Positions 16,646 to 26,829 of a DNA stretch of 64,000 nucleotides are shown in pieces. Made by a program: the position numbers and the translations under genes. Each line of letters starts with the position of its first letter. The stretch's first letter is position 1. The notes beneath the pieces were generated by a model. It saw only the letters and a list, made by a program, of their open reading frames with translations. It was not told where the DNA came from and made no database searches. The DNA is from Candidatus Electrothrix gigas (GTDB lineage Bacteria; Desulfobacterota; Desulfobulbia; Desulfobulbales; Desulfobulbaceae): assembly GCA_022766165.1 (NCBI GenBank), contig QYLO01000007.1, positions 1 to 64,000 on the forward strand. Direction: 5' to 3'.

Positions 16646-18301
16646 ATGATACGATCTCAAGTAAAAAAACTGGTTGACCAATGTTTTCAGCAGGGCGTAG
16701 AACAGAGCCTCTGGTCCGATGCCGCTGCAAACCTGTATAACGTAGAAGTTCCCCGTCATGAAGGGCAGGGCGATTTCTCCACTAACTTTGCTATGGTGCT
16801 GGCTGGTAAGGAAAAGCGTAATCCCCGTGAGATTGCCAGCCAACTCGTGGACTTGCTCAAGACAAATGAAACCTTACTGGACAAGGTGGAAATCGCTGGC
16901 CCCGGCTTTGTGAACCTCTTTCTCAAGCCTGCAGTCTGGAGCACCGTGCTTGGACCAATTAATGAGCAGGGCAGGGCGTTTGGCCTCTCTGATGTGGGGC
17001 AGGGGAAAAAGGTCATGGTGGAGTTTGTCAGTGCCAATCCCACTGGCCCCCTCAGTGTTGGTCACGGACGCAACGCCATCCTTGGTGATACCATTGCCCG
17101 GCTCCTCCAGGCCACTGGTCATGATGTCACCCGTGAGTATTATTTCAACAATGCTGGTCGGCAGATGCGGGTGCTGGCTGATTCCTTAAAGGCACGGTAT
17201 TTAGAAAAACTGGGCCTAGACAATGAGTTCCCGGACGATGGTTATCAGGGCCATTATATCTATGAGATCGCTCAAACCATGATTGATGAGAGCGGGGACA
17301 GCTTGCAGGATGCAGAACAGGCCGTTTTTCGCCAACAGGCCCAGGATGCCATTTTTGCCGATATTGATGCTACCTTACAGCGCATTGGTATTGTGTTTGA
17401 CTCCTATTATAACGAACACACCCTGTATGAAGAGGGGAAGATTGAGGAGGTCGTTGAACAACTCCGGGCCAAAGACCTGGTTTATGAGCAGGATGAGGCA
17501 ACCTGGTTCAAGACCAGCGAATTTGGTCAAGAACAGGACCGGGTGATTATCAAAAATACCGGAGAACCCACCTATCGTTTACCGGATATTGCCTATCATC
17601 AGGAAAAGTTTCGTCGGGGATTCGACTGGATGATCAACGTGTTTGGGGCGGATCATATCGCTACTGTGCCTGATGTGCTGGCTGGCATTGAGGCATTGGG
17701 CTATGATAGGTCCAAGGTTCATGTTGTCCTGTACCAATTTGTCACCCTGCTCCGAGACGGCAAACAGGTCAAGATGTCCACCCGCAAGGCCACCTTTGTC
17801 ACCGTGGATGAGCTGGTGGATGAGGTGGGCGTTGATGCACTCCGCTTCTTTTTCCTGATGCGCAAACCAGACTCCCAGCTAGAATTTGATCTGGAGTTGG
17901 CCACTGCCCAGAGTCAGGAAAATCCGGTCTACTATGTCCAGTACGCCCATGCCCGGCTCTGTTCTATTGAACGCATGGCAAGAGAAAAGGGCGTTGCTTT
18001 GCCCAAGCTTACTGCAACCGATCTCTCACCCTTGCAAGAGGCAGAGGAACATCAGTTACTGAAAACATTAGCCTCCTACCCAGCCCTGGTTGCTGATGCG
18101 GCCACGGATCTGGCCCCGCATCGGATTATCTTTTTTCTTATGGAGTTGGCTGGCAATTTTCATTCCTTTTATAATAAGCATAAGGTGGTGACTGAGGATG
18201 AACAACTTACCGCAGCTCGCCTCTGTTTATGCCAAGGCATCAAGACGGTGCTGGCAAATGGTTTAGATCTGGTTGGCCTGACTGCACCGGAGAAGATGTA
18301 A
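16646..18301 (+). CDS. argS: Arginyl-tRNA synthetase
   Basis: ArgS charges tRNA-Arg. The 551-residue class I synthetase has the ANPTGPLSVGHGRN HIGH motif, KMSTRKATFV as the KMSKS-like motif, a normal N-terminal additional domain (FSTNFAMVLAG) and the C-terminal anticodon-binding helices (AHARLCSIERM, LMELAGNFHSFYNKHKV). The start at ATG 16646 lies 6 bp after the preceding pseudogene. A glycosyltransferase gene follows 24 bp later, so they may be co-transcribed. Confidence 0.97.
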   Translation: MIRSQVKKLVDQCFQQGVEQSLWSDAAANLYNVEVPRHEGQGDFSTNFAMVLAGKEKRNPREIASQLVDLLKTNETLLDKVEIAGPGFVNLFLKPAVWSTVLGPINEQGRAFGLSDVGQGKKVMVEFVSANPTGPLSVGHGRNAILGDTIARLLQATGHDVTREYYFNNAGRQMRVLADSLKARYLEKLGLDNEFPDDGYQGHYIYEIAQTMIDESGDSLQDAEQAVFRQQAQDAIFADIDATLQRIGIVFDSYYNEHTLYEEGKIEEVVEQLRAKDLVYEQDEATWFKTSEFGQEQDRVIIKNTGEPTYRLPDIAYHQEKFRRGFDWMINVFGADHIATVPDVLAGIEALGYDRSKVHVVLYQFVTLLRDGKQVKMSTRKATFVTVDELVDEVGVDALRFFFLMRKPDSQLEFDLELATAQSQENPVYYVQYAHARLCSIERMAREKGVALPKLTATDLSPLQEAEEHQLLKTLASYPALVADAATDLAPHRIIFFLMELAGNFHSFYNKHKVVTEDEQLTAARLCLCQGIKTVLANGLDLVGLTAPEKM

Positions 18302-18325
18302 AAAAGGGTGCGCAGGAGTAGTTTA

Positions 18326-19387
18326 ATGAACAGGGAGCAAGGAGCTACGGTCAATATTGTTCTTCCAAACTGGAATGGTCTGCGTTTTCTGCCGGCCTGT
18401 TTAGCCTCAATCAAGCAGCAGCGTGTTGCTCTGCAGGTTACTGTTGTTGATAATGGCTCGACTGATGGCTCCCTAGAGTATTTAGACAAGAACCATCCGC
18501 AGGTACGGGTCATTGCATTGCCTGAAAACAGGGGGTTTAGTGCGGCTGTCAATCAGGGCATCCTGAGCAGCACAGCACCCTTTGTTTTTCTTCTGAATAA
18601 TGATACAGAGTTGGCCCCGGACTGTTTACATCATCTGCTGGCAGCAGCAGAGGAGCAGGAAAGATTTGTTTTTTTCTCGCCGAAAATGCTTAACTTTTAT
18701 GAGCGTACCATCCTAGACGGGGCAGGAGACGGGTATTGGCGGGGCGGGGCAGGCTATCGTTTAGGGACTATGGAACAGGATGGGCCAGCCTATAATGTGC
18801 CAGGGCCAATCTTTGGTGCATGTGCTGGTGCTGTGCTGTATCGCCGCTCATTATTTGATGATATTGGTCTTTTTGATGAGGATTTTTTTGCCTATCTTGA
18901 AGATGTTGATCTGAACCTGCGCATCAATCATTCTGGCAGACAAGGGTATTATGTGCCTGCTGCCAAGGTGTATCATATTGGCAGCGCATCCAGTGGTTCA
19001 AAAATTAATCCCTTTACAGTACGTCTTTCCACCTGTAATTCTTTGTATGTACTGCTAAAAAACTATCCTGTCCAACTTATCTTTCGTTTTTTACCTGTTA
19101 TCTTTACTTATCAATGCCTGTGGCTGCTCTTTGTTATAAAAAAAAGGCAGTTTTTACCCTATCTCCAAGGGATTCGGCAGGCTCTCAACGGTATGGTCAT
19201 GATGCGAAAAAAACATTATATCTTATGTCAAGATGTCTTACGCCAAGATCATACCTTGACTGTGGATGAATTTGCCTCTTGTCTGACAGCAGCAGAACAA
19301 ACTGTTGTGCAATCCATCATGCGAAGACGTGTTGCGGAAGGAAAGAAAAATTGGCTTTTCAGAGTTTATCTCAAGGTGTTTCTTTAA
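18326..19387 (+). CDS. Family 2 glycosyltransferase
   Basis: This 353-residue protein is a GT2-type enzyme for surface polysaccharide. It has the nucleotide-sugar-binding start VNIVLPNWNGLRFLPACL, VVDNGSTDGSLEYL, the DxD-like FLLNNDTELAPD, the acceptor region FGACAGAVLYRRSLF and the ED motif FFAYLEDVDLNLRI. The length and order resemble rhamnosyltransferase-like GT2 proteins. A hydrophobic segment (LIFRFLPVIFTYQCLWLLFV) near residue 255 suggests membrane attachment. ATG 18326 has AGGAG at the right distance and is preferred over GTG 18308. Confidence 0.92.
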   Translation: MNREQGATVNIVLPNWNGLRFLPACLASIKQQRVALQVTVVDNGSTDGSLEYLDKNHPQVRVIALPENRGFSAAVNQGILSSTAPFVFLLNNDTELAPDCLHHLLAAAEEQERFVFFSPKMLNFYERTILDGAGDGYWRGGAGYRLGTMEQDGPAYNVPGPIFGACAGAVLYRRSLFDDIGLFDEDFFAYLEDVDLNLRINHSGRQGYYVPAAKVYHIGSASSGSKINPFTVRLSTCNSLYVLLKNYPVQLIFRFLPVIFTYQCLWLLFVIKKRQFLPYLQGIRQALNGMVMMRKKHYILCQDVLRQDHTLTVDEFASCLTAAEQTVVQSIMRRRVAEGKKNWLFRVYLKVFL

Positions 19388-19455
19388 AGAACATTCATCA
19401 AACGCTGCGCCCCAGAGGAACGCAACGATATCAAATTGATATACAAAATCTTTCT

Positions 19456-20736
19456 CTAAGCATTTAAAAACCGTTCTGCAAAATAGGGTTCCAGCACCTT
19501 GGGTACTCGGACGGTTCCGTCTTCCTGCTGATAATTCTCCAGAATAGCCAACAAAGTACGACCGACTGCCAATCCAGACCCGTTCAACGTATGCACAAGA
19601 CGGCTTTTTTTCTGCCCCTCTGGGCGATAACGAATGCCTGCCCGGCGGGCTTGAAAGTCAAGAAAATTAGAACAGGAAGAGATTTCACGATAGGTGTTCT
19701 GTCCTGGCAACCAGACCTCTATATCATAGGTCTTGGCAGCGGAAAAACCCAAATCACCAGAACAGAGCGTGACCACCCTATAGGGCAGTTCCAGGAGCTG
19801 CAAGACCTCTTCTGCATCTGCTAACAGGGATTCCAGCTCATTAGCTGAGGTTTCAGGGGTTGTGAATTTAACCAGTTCCACCTTGTCAAACTGATGCTGA
19901 CGAATAAGCCCTCGGGTATCTTTGCCATAGGAGCCAGCCTCGGAACGAAAACAGGGGGTATAGGCAGTATACTTTAGGGGCAACTCTGCCTCTGCCAAGG
20001 TTTCGTTGCTATGAATATTGGTCAACGGCACCTCTGCTGTGGGGATGAGCCAGAGATCCCAATCTTGTATTTTAAAGAGATCTTCCTTAAACTTGGGTAA
20101 CTGGCCTGTGCCGGTCATGGAGGTGGAGTTGACCATAAAGGGTGGCAGCATCTCCGTGTACCCGTGTTTTTGGGTGTGCAGATCAAGAAAGAAGTTGGTC
20201 AAGGCTCTGGAAAGCTTGGAGGCAAATCCCTTGAGCAGGACAAAGCGTGCGCCTGAGAGCTTGGCTGCTGTTTCAAAATCCAGAATCCCCTGACCTTCTC
20301 CAATTTCCCAATGCGGTTGAGGGGCAAAGGAAAATTCTGGAATATTGCCCCAGGTTCGGAGTTCAATGTTATCACTGTCATCTGTTCCCTTGGGAACAAG
20401 GTCATCACAGAGGTTGGGAATAGCCATGACCACCTGCTCAAGCTCTTCCTGAACCAAGGCCAGTTCCTTATCCATCTCCTTGATACGTTCAGAGACCTCA
20501 CGCATTTCTGCAATCAGCGGTTCAGCCTGCGCATGCTTGCCTGCCTGTTTGAGCGGTGCTATTTCTTTGGAAACCGTGTTGCGTTGATTTTTGAGCTGCT
20601 CCACCTCTCCAAGCAAGGCTAGTCGTTTGGCATCAACTGTTGTAAACTTTTCAATCAGATCAGTCTTCATCCCCCGATGCAGGCATTTCTCTTGGACAAG
20701 GTCTTTGTTTTCCCGGATAAAACGTAATTCAAGCAT
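19456..20736 (-). CDS. serS: Seryl-tRNA synthetase
   Basis: SerS charges tRNA-Ser and tRNA-Sec. The 426-residue class II enzyme starts [14 protein letters not shown] and has the long N-terminal coiled-coil arm (about residues 30-110). Motif 2 is [14 protein letters not shown] with [11 protein letters not shown]. Motif 3 is [19 protein letters not shown]. The length is normal. The gene is convergent with the glycosyltransferase gene, 68 bp apart. Confidence 0.97.
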   Translation of the reverse strand: MLELRFIRENKDLVQEKCLHRGMKTDLIEKFTTVDAKRLALLGEVEQLKNQRNTVSKEIAPLKQAGKHAQAEPLIAEMREVSERIKEMDKELALVQEELEQVVMAIPNLCDDLVPKGTDDSDNIELRTWGNIPEFSFAPQPHWEIGEGQGILDFETAAKLSGARFVLLKGFASKLSRALTNFFLDLHTQKHGYTEMLPPFMVNSTSMTGTGQLPKFKEDLFKIQDWDLWLIPTAEVPLTNIHSNETLAEAELPLKYTAYTPCFRSEAGSYGKDTRGLIRQHQFDKVELVKFTTPETSANELESLLADAEEVLQLLELPYRVVTLCSGDLGFSAAKTYDIEVWLPGQNTYREISSCSNFLDFQARRAGIRYRPEGQKKSRLVHTLNGSGLAVGRTLLAILENYQQEDGTVRVPKVLEPYFAERFLNA

Positions 20737-21016
20737 GATATGTACTCGGTAATAAAGTCAATAAAATAGAATACTAGGATAGAATACTGGGATACGATCC
20801 TCCTTTCCTCCTTTTAAATGCAGATCAGGTTGTATTAGCATGACCAAAAACATTCAGCAACGGTTATTCAATCAGACAGTATGCAGACGGTATTCAATTG
20901 CTTTTACCGGGCAGGTTTGCTACATATTCAGGAAAAAGTTCACCAGATATTGAGGGACTCATTTTCATCTGAACCTCCGTACCTTTCATCAGTCAATTCA
21001 AGCAGCAAAGAATCTT

Positions 21017-21730
21017 GTGCAACAGCCTAACCATTATAATAATCTCGTTATTTTTTTATCAGAACTGCGGAAATCCATTCGCTTACTCGGGGTGAGCCTT
21101 ATCCTGCTCACCCTTGCGGTTTTTTTTCTTTCCACCGGTTTAATTACGGTTTTTCAGTACCATTTAGAGGAAAAACTCTATTTTTTTTCCGTGGCTGGCC
21201 CCTTTCTTGCCCATGTCAAGGTGGCATTTTTTGGAGCAGTCTACATTCTTATGCCTCTGCTCATGTTTGTCCTTTGGAAGGCAATAGGCAAACCCTTTCA
21301 CGTCACTGGTAAAAAGCTCTTCTGGTTTGTCTTTGCCACCTGCTTTCTTTTCTACAGCGGCACGTTATTTTGTTATTTTGTCACCTTGCCTTATGGCGTT
21401 GAGTTTCTTCTTGGCTTTCAGTCCGAAAATATGAAGCCGGTTATCTCTATTGGTCGCTTTGTTAGTTTTGTGACAATTTTTATCTTGGCCTTTGGAATTA
21501 TTTTTGAACTGCCAGTTTTTATGGTATTCTCAGCACAGGTGGGTTTGTTTTCTCGTCAGGTCTTTGAAAAAAATCGTCGCTTTGCAATACTCGGTATTGC
21601 TATTTTGGCTGCCCTGCTGACCCCAACCCCGGATGTAGTGAATATGGCCTTGATGGGGGGGCCGCTGTATCTACTCTATGAAGTCGGTATTTTGGTTATC
21701 CGTCTTTTACGTTTTGATGAAAAAAAATAA
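21017..21730 (+). CDS. tatC: Sec-independent protein translocase TatC
   Basis: TatC is the receptor of the twin-arginine export system for folded proteins in the inner membrane. The 237-residue protein has six hydrophobic segments. Typical features are the N-terminal LSELRKSIRLLGVSL, the PFLAHVKVAFFGAVYILMPL region and the late TPTPDVVNMALMGGPLYLLY. The start is a GTG at 21017 without a strong ribosome-binding site, so it may be a few codons off. No tatA or tatB gene is adjacent; those would have to be elsewhere. Confidence 0.93.
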   Translation: MQQPNHYNNLVIFLSELRKSIRLLGVSLILLTLAVFFLSTGLITVFQYHLEEKLYFFSVAGPFLAHVKVAFFGAVYILMPLLMFVLWKAIGKPFHVTGKKLFWFVFATCFLFYSGTLFCYFVTLPYGVEFLLGFQSENMKPVISIGRFVSFVTIFILAFGIIFELPVFMVFSAQVGLFSRQVFEKNRRFAILGIAILAALLTPTPDVVNMALMGGPLYLLYEVGILVIRLLRFDEKK

Positions 21731-21737
21731 GAACGCT

Positions 21738-22157
21738 TTAAAATTCAACAAGCTTGATCCCATTGCTCTCTAAGAGTGCTGCTGTCACCCCGAGTTTTGT
21801 TACGCCACAGGAAGGGCTTTGCGCCTTGAGCAGAGCAAGTCGAATATTCTGATCCTGAGCAATTTTGAGTACAGCCTCTGCTCCAGCTATAAATTCCTTG
21901 GTGACGTTATGACCTTCCGTTGTCATAACAGAGGCTAATCCGGTCAGGACATCCATTCCATCCCCACCAATTACATCGGCTGCCGGACGCGGGGTAGGAA
22001 GTCCGCCAAGTTGTTCCGGGCAAACGGGAATATAGATATATCTCTTCAGGCCGTTAAGATCGTCGAGATATTTTAAACAGCGTTTATCTGGCTTGCTTTT
22101 CCCGTCGTAACGGGTGCATAAGCCGACTAAACAACTACTGACCAGGCATTTTTTCAT
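21738..22157 (-). CDS. DUF523 family protein
   Basis: From ATG 22157 this is a 139-residue protein that starts MKKCLVSSCLVGLCTRYDGK and contains VCPEQLGGLPTPRPAADVIG and KAQSPSCGVTKLG, all characteristic of DUF523. The conserved cysteines suggest metal or cluster binding. The function is not known. The frame extends upstream to 22253, but the ATG at 22157 matches family starts. It is convergent with tatC (7 bp) and divergent from and overlapping the next gene. Confidence 0.9.
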   Translation of the reverse strand: MKKCLVSSCLVGLCTRYDGKSKPDKRCLKYLDDLNGLKRYIYIPVCPEQLGGLPTPRPAADVIGGDGMDVLTGLASVMTTEGHNVTKEFIAGAEAVLKIAQDQNIRLALLKAQSPSCGVTKLGVTAALLESNGIKLVEF

Positions 22158-22575
22158 TGCGGCCTCTGAACCGGGTGGGGCTCCGTTAATTTTTAAGAAA
22201 TCGCATAAAACATTGCAGAGCAAAAGAACAAATAGTCGAACAAACAGTCCCAAACGACGACAGAGTAAAGGGTTCAGTCTGCGAGAAAGAAGAGCATTTC
22301 GTCGTATTCTGCTGATCGTTCTTTTCTTTGGAGGGTTTTTCCTCTTGTTTGCTCCTCGTTGCAGCCTGTATTCTTATTATAAGATAGAAAAAAAGTCAAA
22401 TAGAGTGATTAAGGAAAACAAAAGGCTGTTACAGGAAAAGGCAGCCTTGGAAAAAGAAATAGACCTGCTTTTACATGATAAGGATTATCTGGAAAAAGTA
22501 GCCCGAGAAAAGTACGGGATGTTAAAGAAAAATGAGGAAGTATACTATCTTGATCCAGAGTCAAAAAACAAATAA
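22114..22575 (+). CDS. DivIC/FtsB-like septum formation initiator protein
   Basis: This 153-codon frame contains a short basic N-terminus, one transmembrane helix (RRILLIVLFFGGFFLLFAP) and a coiled coil (IEKKSNRVIKENKRLLQEKA and on). It ends with the family motif [20 protein letters not shown]. FtsB/DivIC proteins are small bitopic septal proteins. The first part overlaps the opposite-strand DUF523 gene, so the true start is probably downstream, for example TTG near 22212; the frame from GTG 22114 is given. The stop overlaps the following kinase gene by 44 bases. Confidence 0.82.
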   Translation: MHKPTKQLLTRHFFIAASEPGGAPLIFKKSHKTLQSKRTNSRTNSPKRRQSKGFSLRERRAFRRILLIVLFFGGFFLLFAPRCSLYSYYKIEKKSNRVIKENKRLLQEKAALEKEIDLLLHDKDYLEKVAREKYGMLKKNEEVYYLDPESKNK

Positions 22576-25500
22576 AAGATATTTTGTGTCAGCAGTACTG
22601 ATTCTGTTCCTTCTCAGTATGTTTTTTATCAGTCCAGGCTATGGGATCGCAACAAAAGATACAGCAGGGACTGTACAACACACCAAAGCAAGTAGTACAA
22701 GTAGTAAAAATAGTACAACTAGTGTTATTTCGCTTTCTCCTGAAGAAAATAACTGGCTGAAAGAAAATCCAGTCATTAGAGTGGGTGCATTTTCTCTTCC
22801 TCCCTATATTATTCAGAAAAATCATGGGGAGGTCAGTGGGTATATGCCGAATCTCATTCGGACGCTGGCTGCACGGGTGCGACTGACACCAGAATTTATT
22901 CAGTTCGACGATTTGAGTGAACTGCTCAAGCAAGCAGAGCAAAAAAATATTGAGACAACTATGGCTATGGTACGGACAGCGGAACGAAGTCGTCTCTTTA
23001 CGTTCTCCCCCGAAACCATGCCGTTGAGTATGGCGATTTTTGCCCGTACTCATGATCAGAGTATTATAAATATGTCCTCATTGCAGGGGAAACGCATTGC
23101 CTTATATCATAATTATTCTATGAATGCCTTGATACAAAGGCAGTTTCCAGATTCTCTGATCGTCATGACAGATAATGCCGTGGATATGTTGCAACTGGTG
23201 GTTCGAGGTGAGGCTGATGCTGCAATTCAGGAACTGCACAGCGGTCGCTATATGCTGAGAAATTATTACCTCAATAACCTTGAGGTAAAGGCGTATGCAC
23301 AGTTTAAGGAGTTACAACAGCTTCAGGGAAGTTCCTATCTTGTACGTCGCGATCTGCCTCTGCTTCAATCTATTCTGGATAAGGCGTATTTATCCCTGTC
23401 TGAGGGAGATAAACAGGATATTTGGGAAAAATGGTTTGGAGATGTAGAGCGTTTTCAGAATTCTCAAAGTCCTCAAGTCACGTTGTCCCCTGAAGAAGAA
23501 CAATGGCTGGCAAGACATCCTATTATTCCCTTTACCTTTGATCCTGCTTGGGCGCCGGTTGAATTTGCCAATAATAACGGTAAACCGCAAGGAATTTCCA
23601 GCGACTATCTGCACCGTTTAGAAAACGTGTTGCATGTTCGTTTTAAGCCGGTTCCTGCCCAATCGTGGAATCAGGCACTCCAATTTTTAAAAGAGAATAA
23701 GGTATTACTGGTACCTGCCTTAGCTAGCACCCAAAAACGGCAAAAGGATTTTCTCTTTACCTCTTCTTATCTCTCTTCTCCTGTGACTATTTTTTCTGCT
23801 GCTAACGTGGCTTACTTGGGCAATCTCAATGCGTTAACAGGAAAAAAAGTAGCTGTGGTTAACGGGTATGCAGTGCAGGAATGGCTGTTGCGAGACCATC
23901 CTGATTTTGAGTTGATCTCAGCGAACACAATAACTCAGGCTCTGCGCATGGTTGCGCAAGGCAAGGCATTTGCCTTTGTTGGCGGCCTTATACCGACTAG
24001 CTATTATATAGGTCAGACCGGTTTAACGCAAATTCGGGTAGCAGGCGAAACACCCTATAGGTACCAGTTGAGTATATCTGTTTCTCCAAAGGAGCCGATT
24101 TTGCAAAAAATTTTAGAAAAGGGGCTGAAAACTATTACCAAAACTGAACGCGATGCAATATATCATCGCTGGATTTCAGTTCAGTACACACATAGTATTG
24201 ATTTTGGACTCTTCCTGAGCCTGCTTATAGGGGCCTGCGTGCTGCTGTTTTTGTTCAGCTTCTGGGTTTGGCGCATGATGCAGGAGGTACGACGAAGGCG
24301 TACAACCGAAGAGGCCCTGCGAGACAAGGAACATCTTCTCTCTGATGTTATACAGTTTTTCCCAGAAGCAGTGTTTATTGTTGATCAAAAGGGTATTGTC
24401 TTGGCTTGGAATAAGGCTATGGAAGAGATGTCTGGTGTTGCAGCAGAAGACATGCTTGGAAAAGGTGATTTTGCCTATGCAGTGCCTTTCTATGGAGTAC
24501 CTAAACCTATTTTGATCGACTTGGCAGGCCGTTCTGTAATGGAGGCTGAAAAGGGATACTATAATGTTCAACGAGACGGTGATACAATCACAGCAGAAAC
24601 CCCAGCTATCACACTGCAGGGCCGATCCACCTATCTGGTTGGTACAGCTTCTGTTCTACGGGATTCTCATGGCAATATTATTGCTGCAATTGAATCTCTT
24701 CGCGATGTAACAGCGGATCGACAGGCTCAAGTCGCCTTACGTGAGGCCAGAGATGCAGCAGAAGCAGCAGCCCAGGCAAAATCAGAATTTCTCGCTACCA
24801 TGAGCCATGAAATTCGAACGCCCATGAATGCGATCATTAACTTGACGCGTTTGTTGTTGGAGACCCGCCTTGACGAACAACAGAAAAAATATGCTGAGAT
24901 ATCGATCAACTCTTCCGAACTGCTTCTCTCGCTCATTAATGATATTCTTGATTTTTCCAAAATTGAGGCTGGTAAACTAGAACTTGACCATACAGCCTTT
25001 GATTTAAGAGAGCTTTTAAAAAAAATCAGTAACCCCATGAGCATGAAGGCTTTAGACAAGGGGTTATATTTTAACGTAAAAATTTCCCCGGATGTCCATC
25101 CCTTTCTTCTAGGTGATCCTGTTCGCCTCCAGCAAATCCTCTTGAATTTTCTCAACAATGCCATCAAATTTACCGAGCATGGCGGTATTGATGTACACAT
25201 TACAGCCGAAAAAGAGGAGAATGACCACCTTTTGCTTCATATAAATGTGTGTGATACAGGTATTGGTATTCCAAAAGATAGGATGCATCGTCTTTTTCAA
25301 TCCTTTTCTCAGACTGACGCATCAACATCTCGGAAGTATGGAGGCTCTGGGCTCGGGTTAGCCATCTGTAAACGACTCAGTGAACGTATGGGAGGAGAAA
25401 CAGGGGTTGTCAGCGAACAGAGAAGGGGCAGCACGTTTTGGTTTACCGTACGGATTCAAAAAACCACTGAACAGCAAATTATTAGTAAAAAAACAACAAC

Positions 25501-26371
25501 TCGGTTGCATGACACCTTCCCCTTTGTTCCGAGACTGTTGCTCGTTGAGGATAATACGATCAATCAGTATGTGGCCCTTTCTATTTTGAAGAAGGCAGGA
25601 CTGCATGCAAGTGTAGCTGAAAATGGTGTACAGGCCCTTGAGATGTTGCGAGAAAAAGAATATGATCTTGTTTTTATGGATATTCAGATGCCAGAGATGG
25701 ACGGCTTTGAAGCCTGCCGGCGTATCCGTTCGCCTAAGTCTGATGTTTTGCAACATGATATCCCTATTGTTGCTATGACAGCCGATGCCACTCATGAAGA
25801 CCGGAAAAAATGTCTTGCTGCTGGGATGAACGATTATATTCCCAAGCCGGTTAGCCAGGAACGTCTTTTTAGTGTACTACAAGGTCAACTTAACAAGTTA
25901 GCCTCAAAAAGGCAGACAAGAAGCCATAAAGATACACCTCCAGAAGAAGATATAGATATATTTCAAAAGAAGCCAACGTTACAAAATGCCTCTGATGCTA
26001 TGACTCTTTCTGAGGATATGATTCCAAGTCATATTCCGATTTTTAACCGAGCAGATCTCGTAGAACGCTTGGGGGGAGATGATGATGGTGTTGATGAATT
26101 TTTACAGGAGTTTCCATTATTTTTATCTGAAGACATTAAGGAGTTACAGATAGCTCTGAATAAACAAGACGTGCAAGGTATTCTGAGTAGTGCGCATAAA
26201 ATTAAAGGAATGTGCGCCAATGCTTCGGCAGAACGTGTCCGAAAAATAGCATATACTATTGAAAATATTGCAAAACGGGGTGACATCGCAGAGGTGCAAT
26301 CATTATTTAACTGTATGCAACAGGAAGAAAAGGTGTTGTATGAGTATCTGTCCAAAAGAGAGCAAAAATAA
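22532..26371 (+). CDS. BvgS-like hybrid sensor histidine kinase with two substrate-binding domains
   Basis: A 1279-residue transmembrane phosphorelay kinase. After a signal/TM segment ([20 protein letters not shown]) come two periplasmic SBP_bac_3 (Venus-flytrap) domains at about 70-300 and 320-555. A TM helix follows near 558-580 ([20 protein letters not shown]), then a PAS domain (605-720), HisKA with [11 protein letters not shown] (His near 758), and HATPase_c with [18 protein letters not shown] and GGSGLGLAI (865-980). A receiver domain has [11 protein letters not shown] and [12 protein letters not shown] (Asp near 1050). The C-terminal HPt domain has [12 protein letters not shown] (His near 1220). 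It would sense small solutes such as amino acids and feed a regulator that is not in the window. ATG 22532 lies inside the preceding gene. Confidence 0.95.
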   Translation: MRKYTILIQSQKTNKRYFVSAVLILFLLSMFFISPGYGIATKDTAGTVQHTKASSTSSKNSTTSVISLSPEENNWLKENPVIRVGAFSLPPYIIQKNHGEVSGYMPNLIRTLAARVRLTPEFIQFDDLSELLKQAEQKNIETTMAMVRTAERSRLFTFSPETMPLSMAIFARTHDQSIINMSSLQGKRIALYHNYSMNALIQRQFPDSLIVMTDNAVDMLQLVVRGEADAAIQELHSGRYMLRNYYLNNLEVKAYAQFKELQQLQGSSYLVRRDLPLLQSILDKAYLSLSEGDKQDIWEKWFGDVERFQNSQSPQVTLSPEEEQWLARHPIIPFTFDPAWAPVEFANNNGKPQGISSDYLHRLENVLHVRFKPVPAQSWNQALQFLKENKVLLVPALASTQKRQKDFLFTSSYLSSPVTIFSAANVAYLGNLNALTGKKVAVVNGYAVQEWLLRDHPDFELISANTITQALRMVAQGKAFAFVGGLIPTSYYIGQTGLTQIRVAGETPYRYQLSISVSPKEPILQKILEKGLKTITKTERDAIYHRWISVQYTHSIDFGLFLSLLIGACVLLFLFSFWVWRMMQEVRRRRTTEEALRDKEHLLSDVIQFFPEAVFIVDQKGIVLAWNKAMEEMSGVAAEDMLGKGDFAYAVPFYGVPKPILIDLAGRSVMEAEKGYYNVQRDGDTITAETPAITLQGRSTYLVGTASVLRDSHGNIIAAIESLRDVTADRQAQVALREARDAAEAAAQAKSEFLATMSHEIRTPMNAIINLTRLLLETRLDEQQKKYAEISINSSELLLSLINDILDFSKIEAGKLELDHTAFDLRELLKKISNPMSMKALDKGLYFNVKISPDVHPFLLGDPVRLQQILLNFLNNAIKFTEHGGIDVHITAEKEENDHLLLHINVCDTGIGIPKDRMHRLFQSFSQTDASTSRKYGGSGLGLAICKRLSERMGGETGVVSEQRRGSTFWFTVRIQKTTEQQIISKKTTTRLHDTFPFVPRLLLVEDNTINQYVALSILKKAGLHASVAENGVQALEMLREKEYDLVFMDIQMPEMDGFEACRRIRSPKSDVLQHDIPIVAMTADATHEDRKKCLAAGMNDYIPKPVSQERLFSVLQGQLNKLASKRQTRSHKDTPPEEDIDIFQKKPTLQNASDAMTLSEDMIPSHIPIFNRADLVERLGGDDDGVDEFLQEFPLFLSEDIKELQIALNKQDVQGILSSAHKIKGMCANASAERVRKIAYTIENIAKRGDIAEVQSLFNCMQQEEKVLYEYLSKREQK

Positions 26372-26509
26372 TCTGGGCAACTCGGGTGGTTCAAAAGCAT
26401 TCAAAAGAGCATTCAAAAGAATCAACCGAGTCGCCTGGAAAGATGTGAAGTTAAGGCGTTAAGAAAGAGTTGAAAATGGAAAGCCACACGGGCCTTCTGG
26501 CTGCTATGC

Positions 26510-26725
26510 TCAGGAAAAACCAGCGTTAGACGGACAACCTGAAGGCGGGCCACAGGGGGCAGAAGCACCAGCAGAGTTCATCCGAAAACTTCCTGAAGAG
26601 ATGGTCTTCTTTACTTCAAGACTTTTGCATTCTGGGCATGTTATGGTTTCGTTGTCATTTGATGAGGTCTTGAGAATTTCAAAGCTCTTTGTACATTTTG
26701 TACAGACATACTCATAGATAGGCAT
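26510..26725 (-). CDS. FmdB-family zinc-ribbon protein
   Basis: From ATG 26725 the product is 71 residues: MPIYEYVCTKCTKSFEILK, then ITCPECKSLEVKKTISSGSF, the standard FmdB/CxxC_CxxC_SSSS putative regulatory protein layout with two CXXC pairs and a Ser/Ala/Pro-rich Cys-containing tail (APCGPPSGCPSNAG). The role of the family is not settled. AGGAG stands just upstream of 26725, so the longer frame to 26818 is not used. It is divergent from the uracil-DNA glycosylase gene. Confidence 0.93.
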   Translation of the reverse strand: MPIYEYVCTKCTKSFEILKTSSNDNETITCPECKSLEVKKTISSGSFRMNSAGASAPCGPPSGCPSNAGFS

Positions 26726-26829
26726 ACTTTTTCTCCTGGTATTTTTTCGGCTTTTCTTGGCTTTTGCCAGTGTTAATTCGTTTAAATTTGTTTCCCTGTA
26801 ACTGAAAAATATAAACACTGGAGCAGCTT

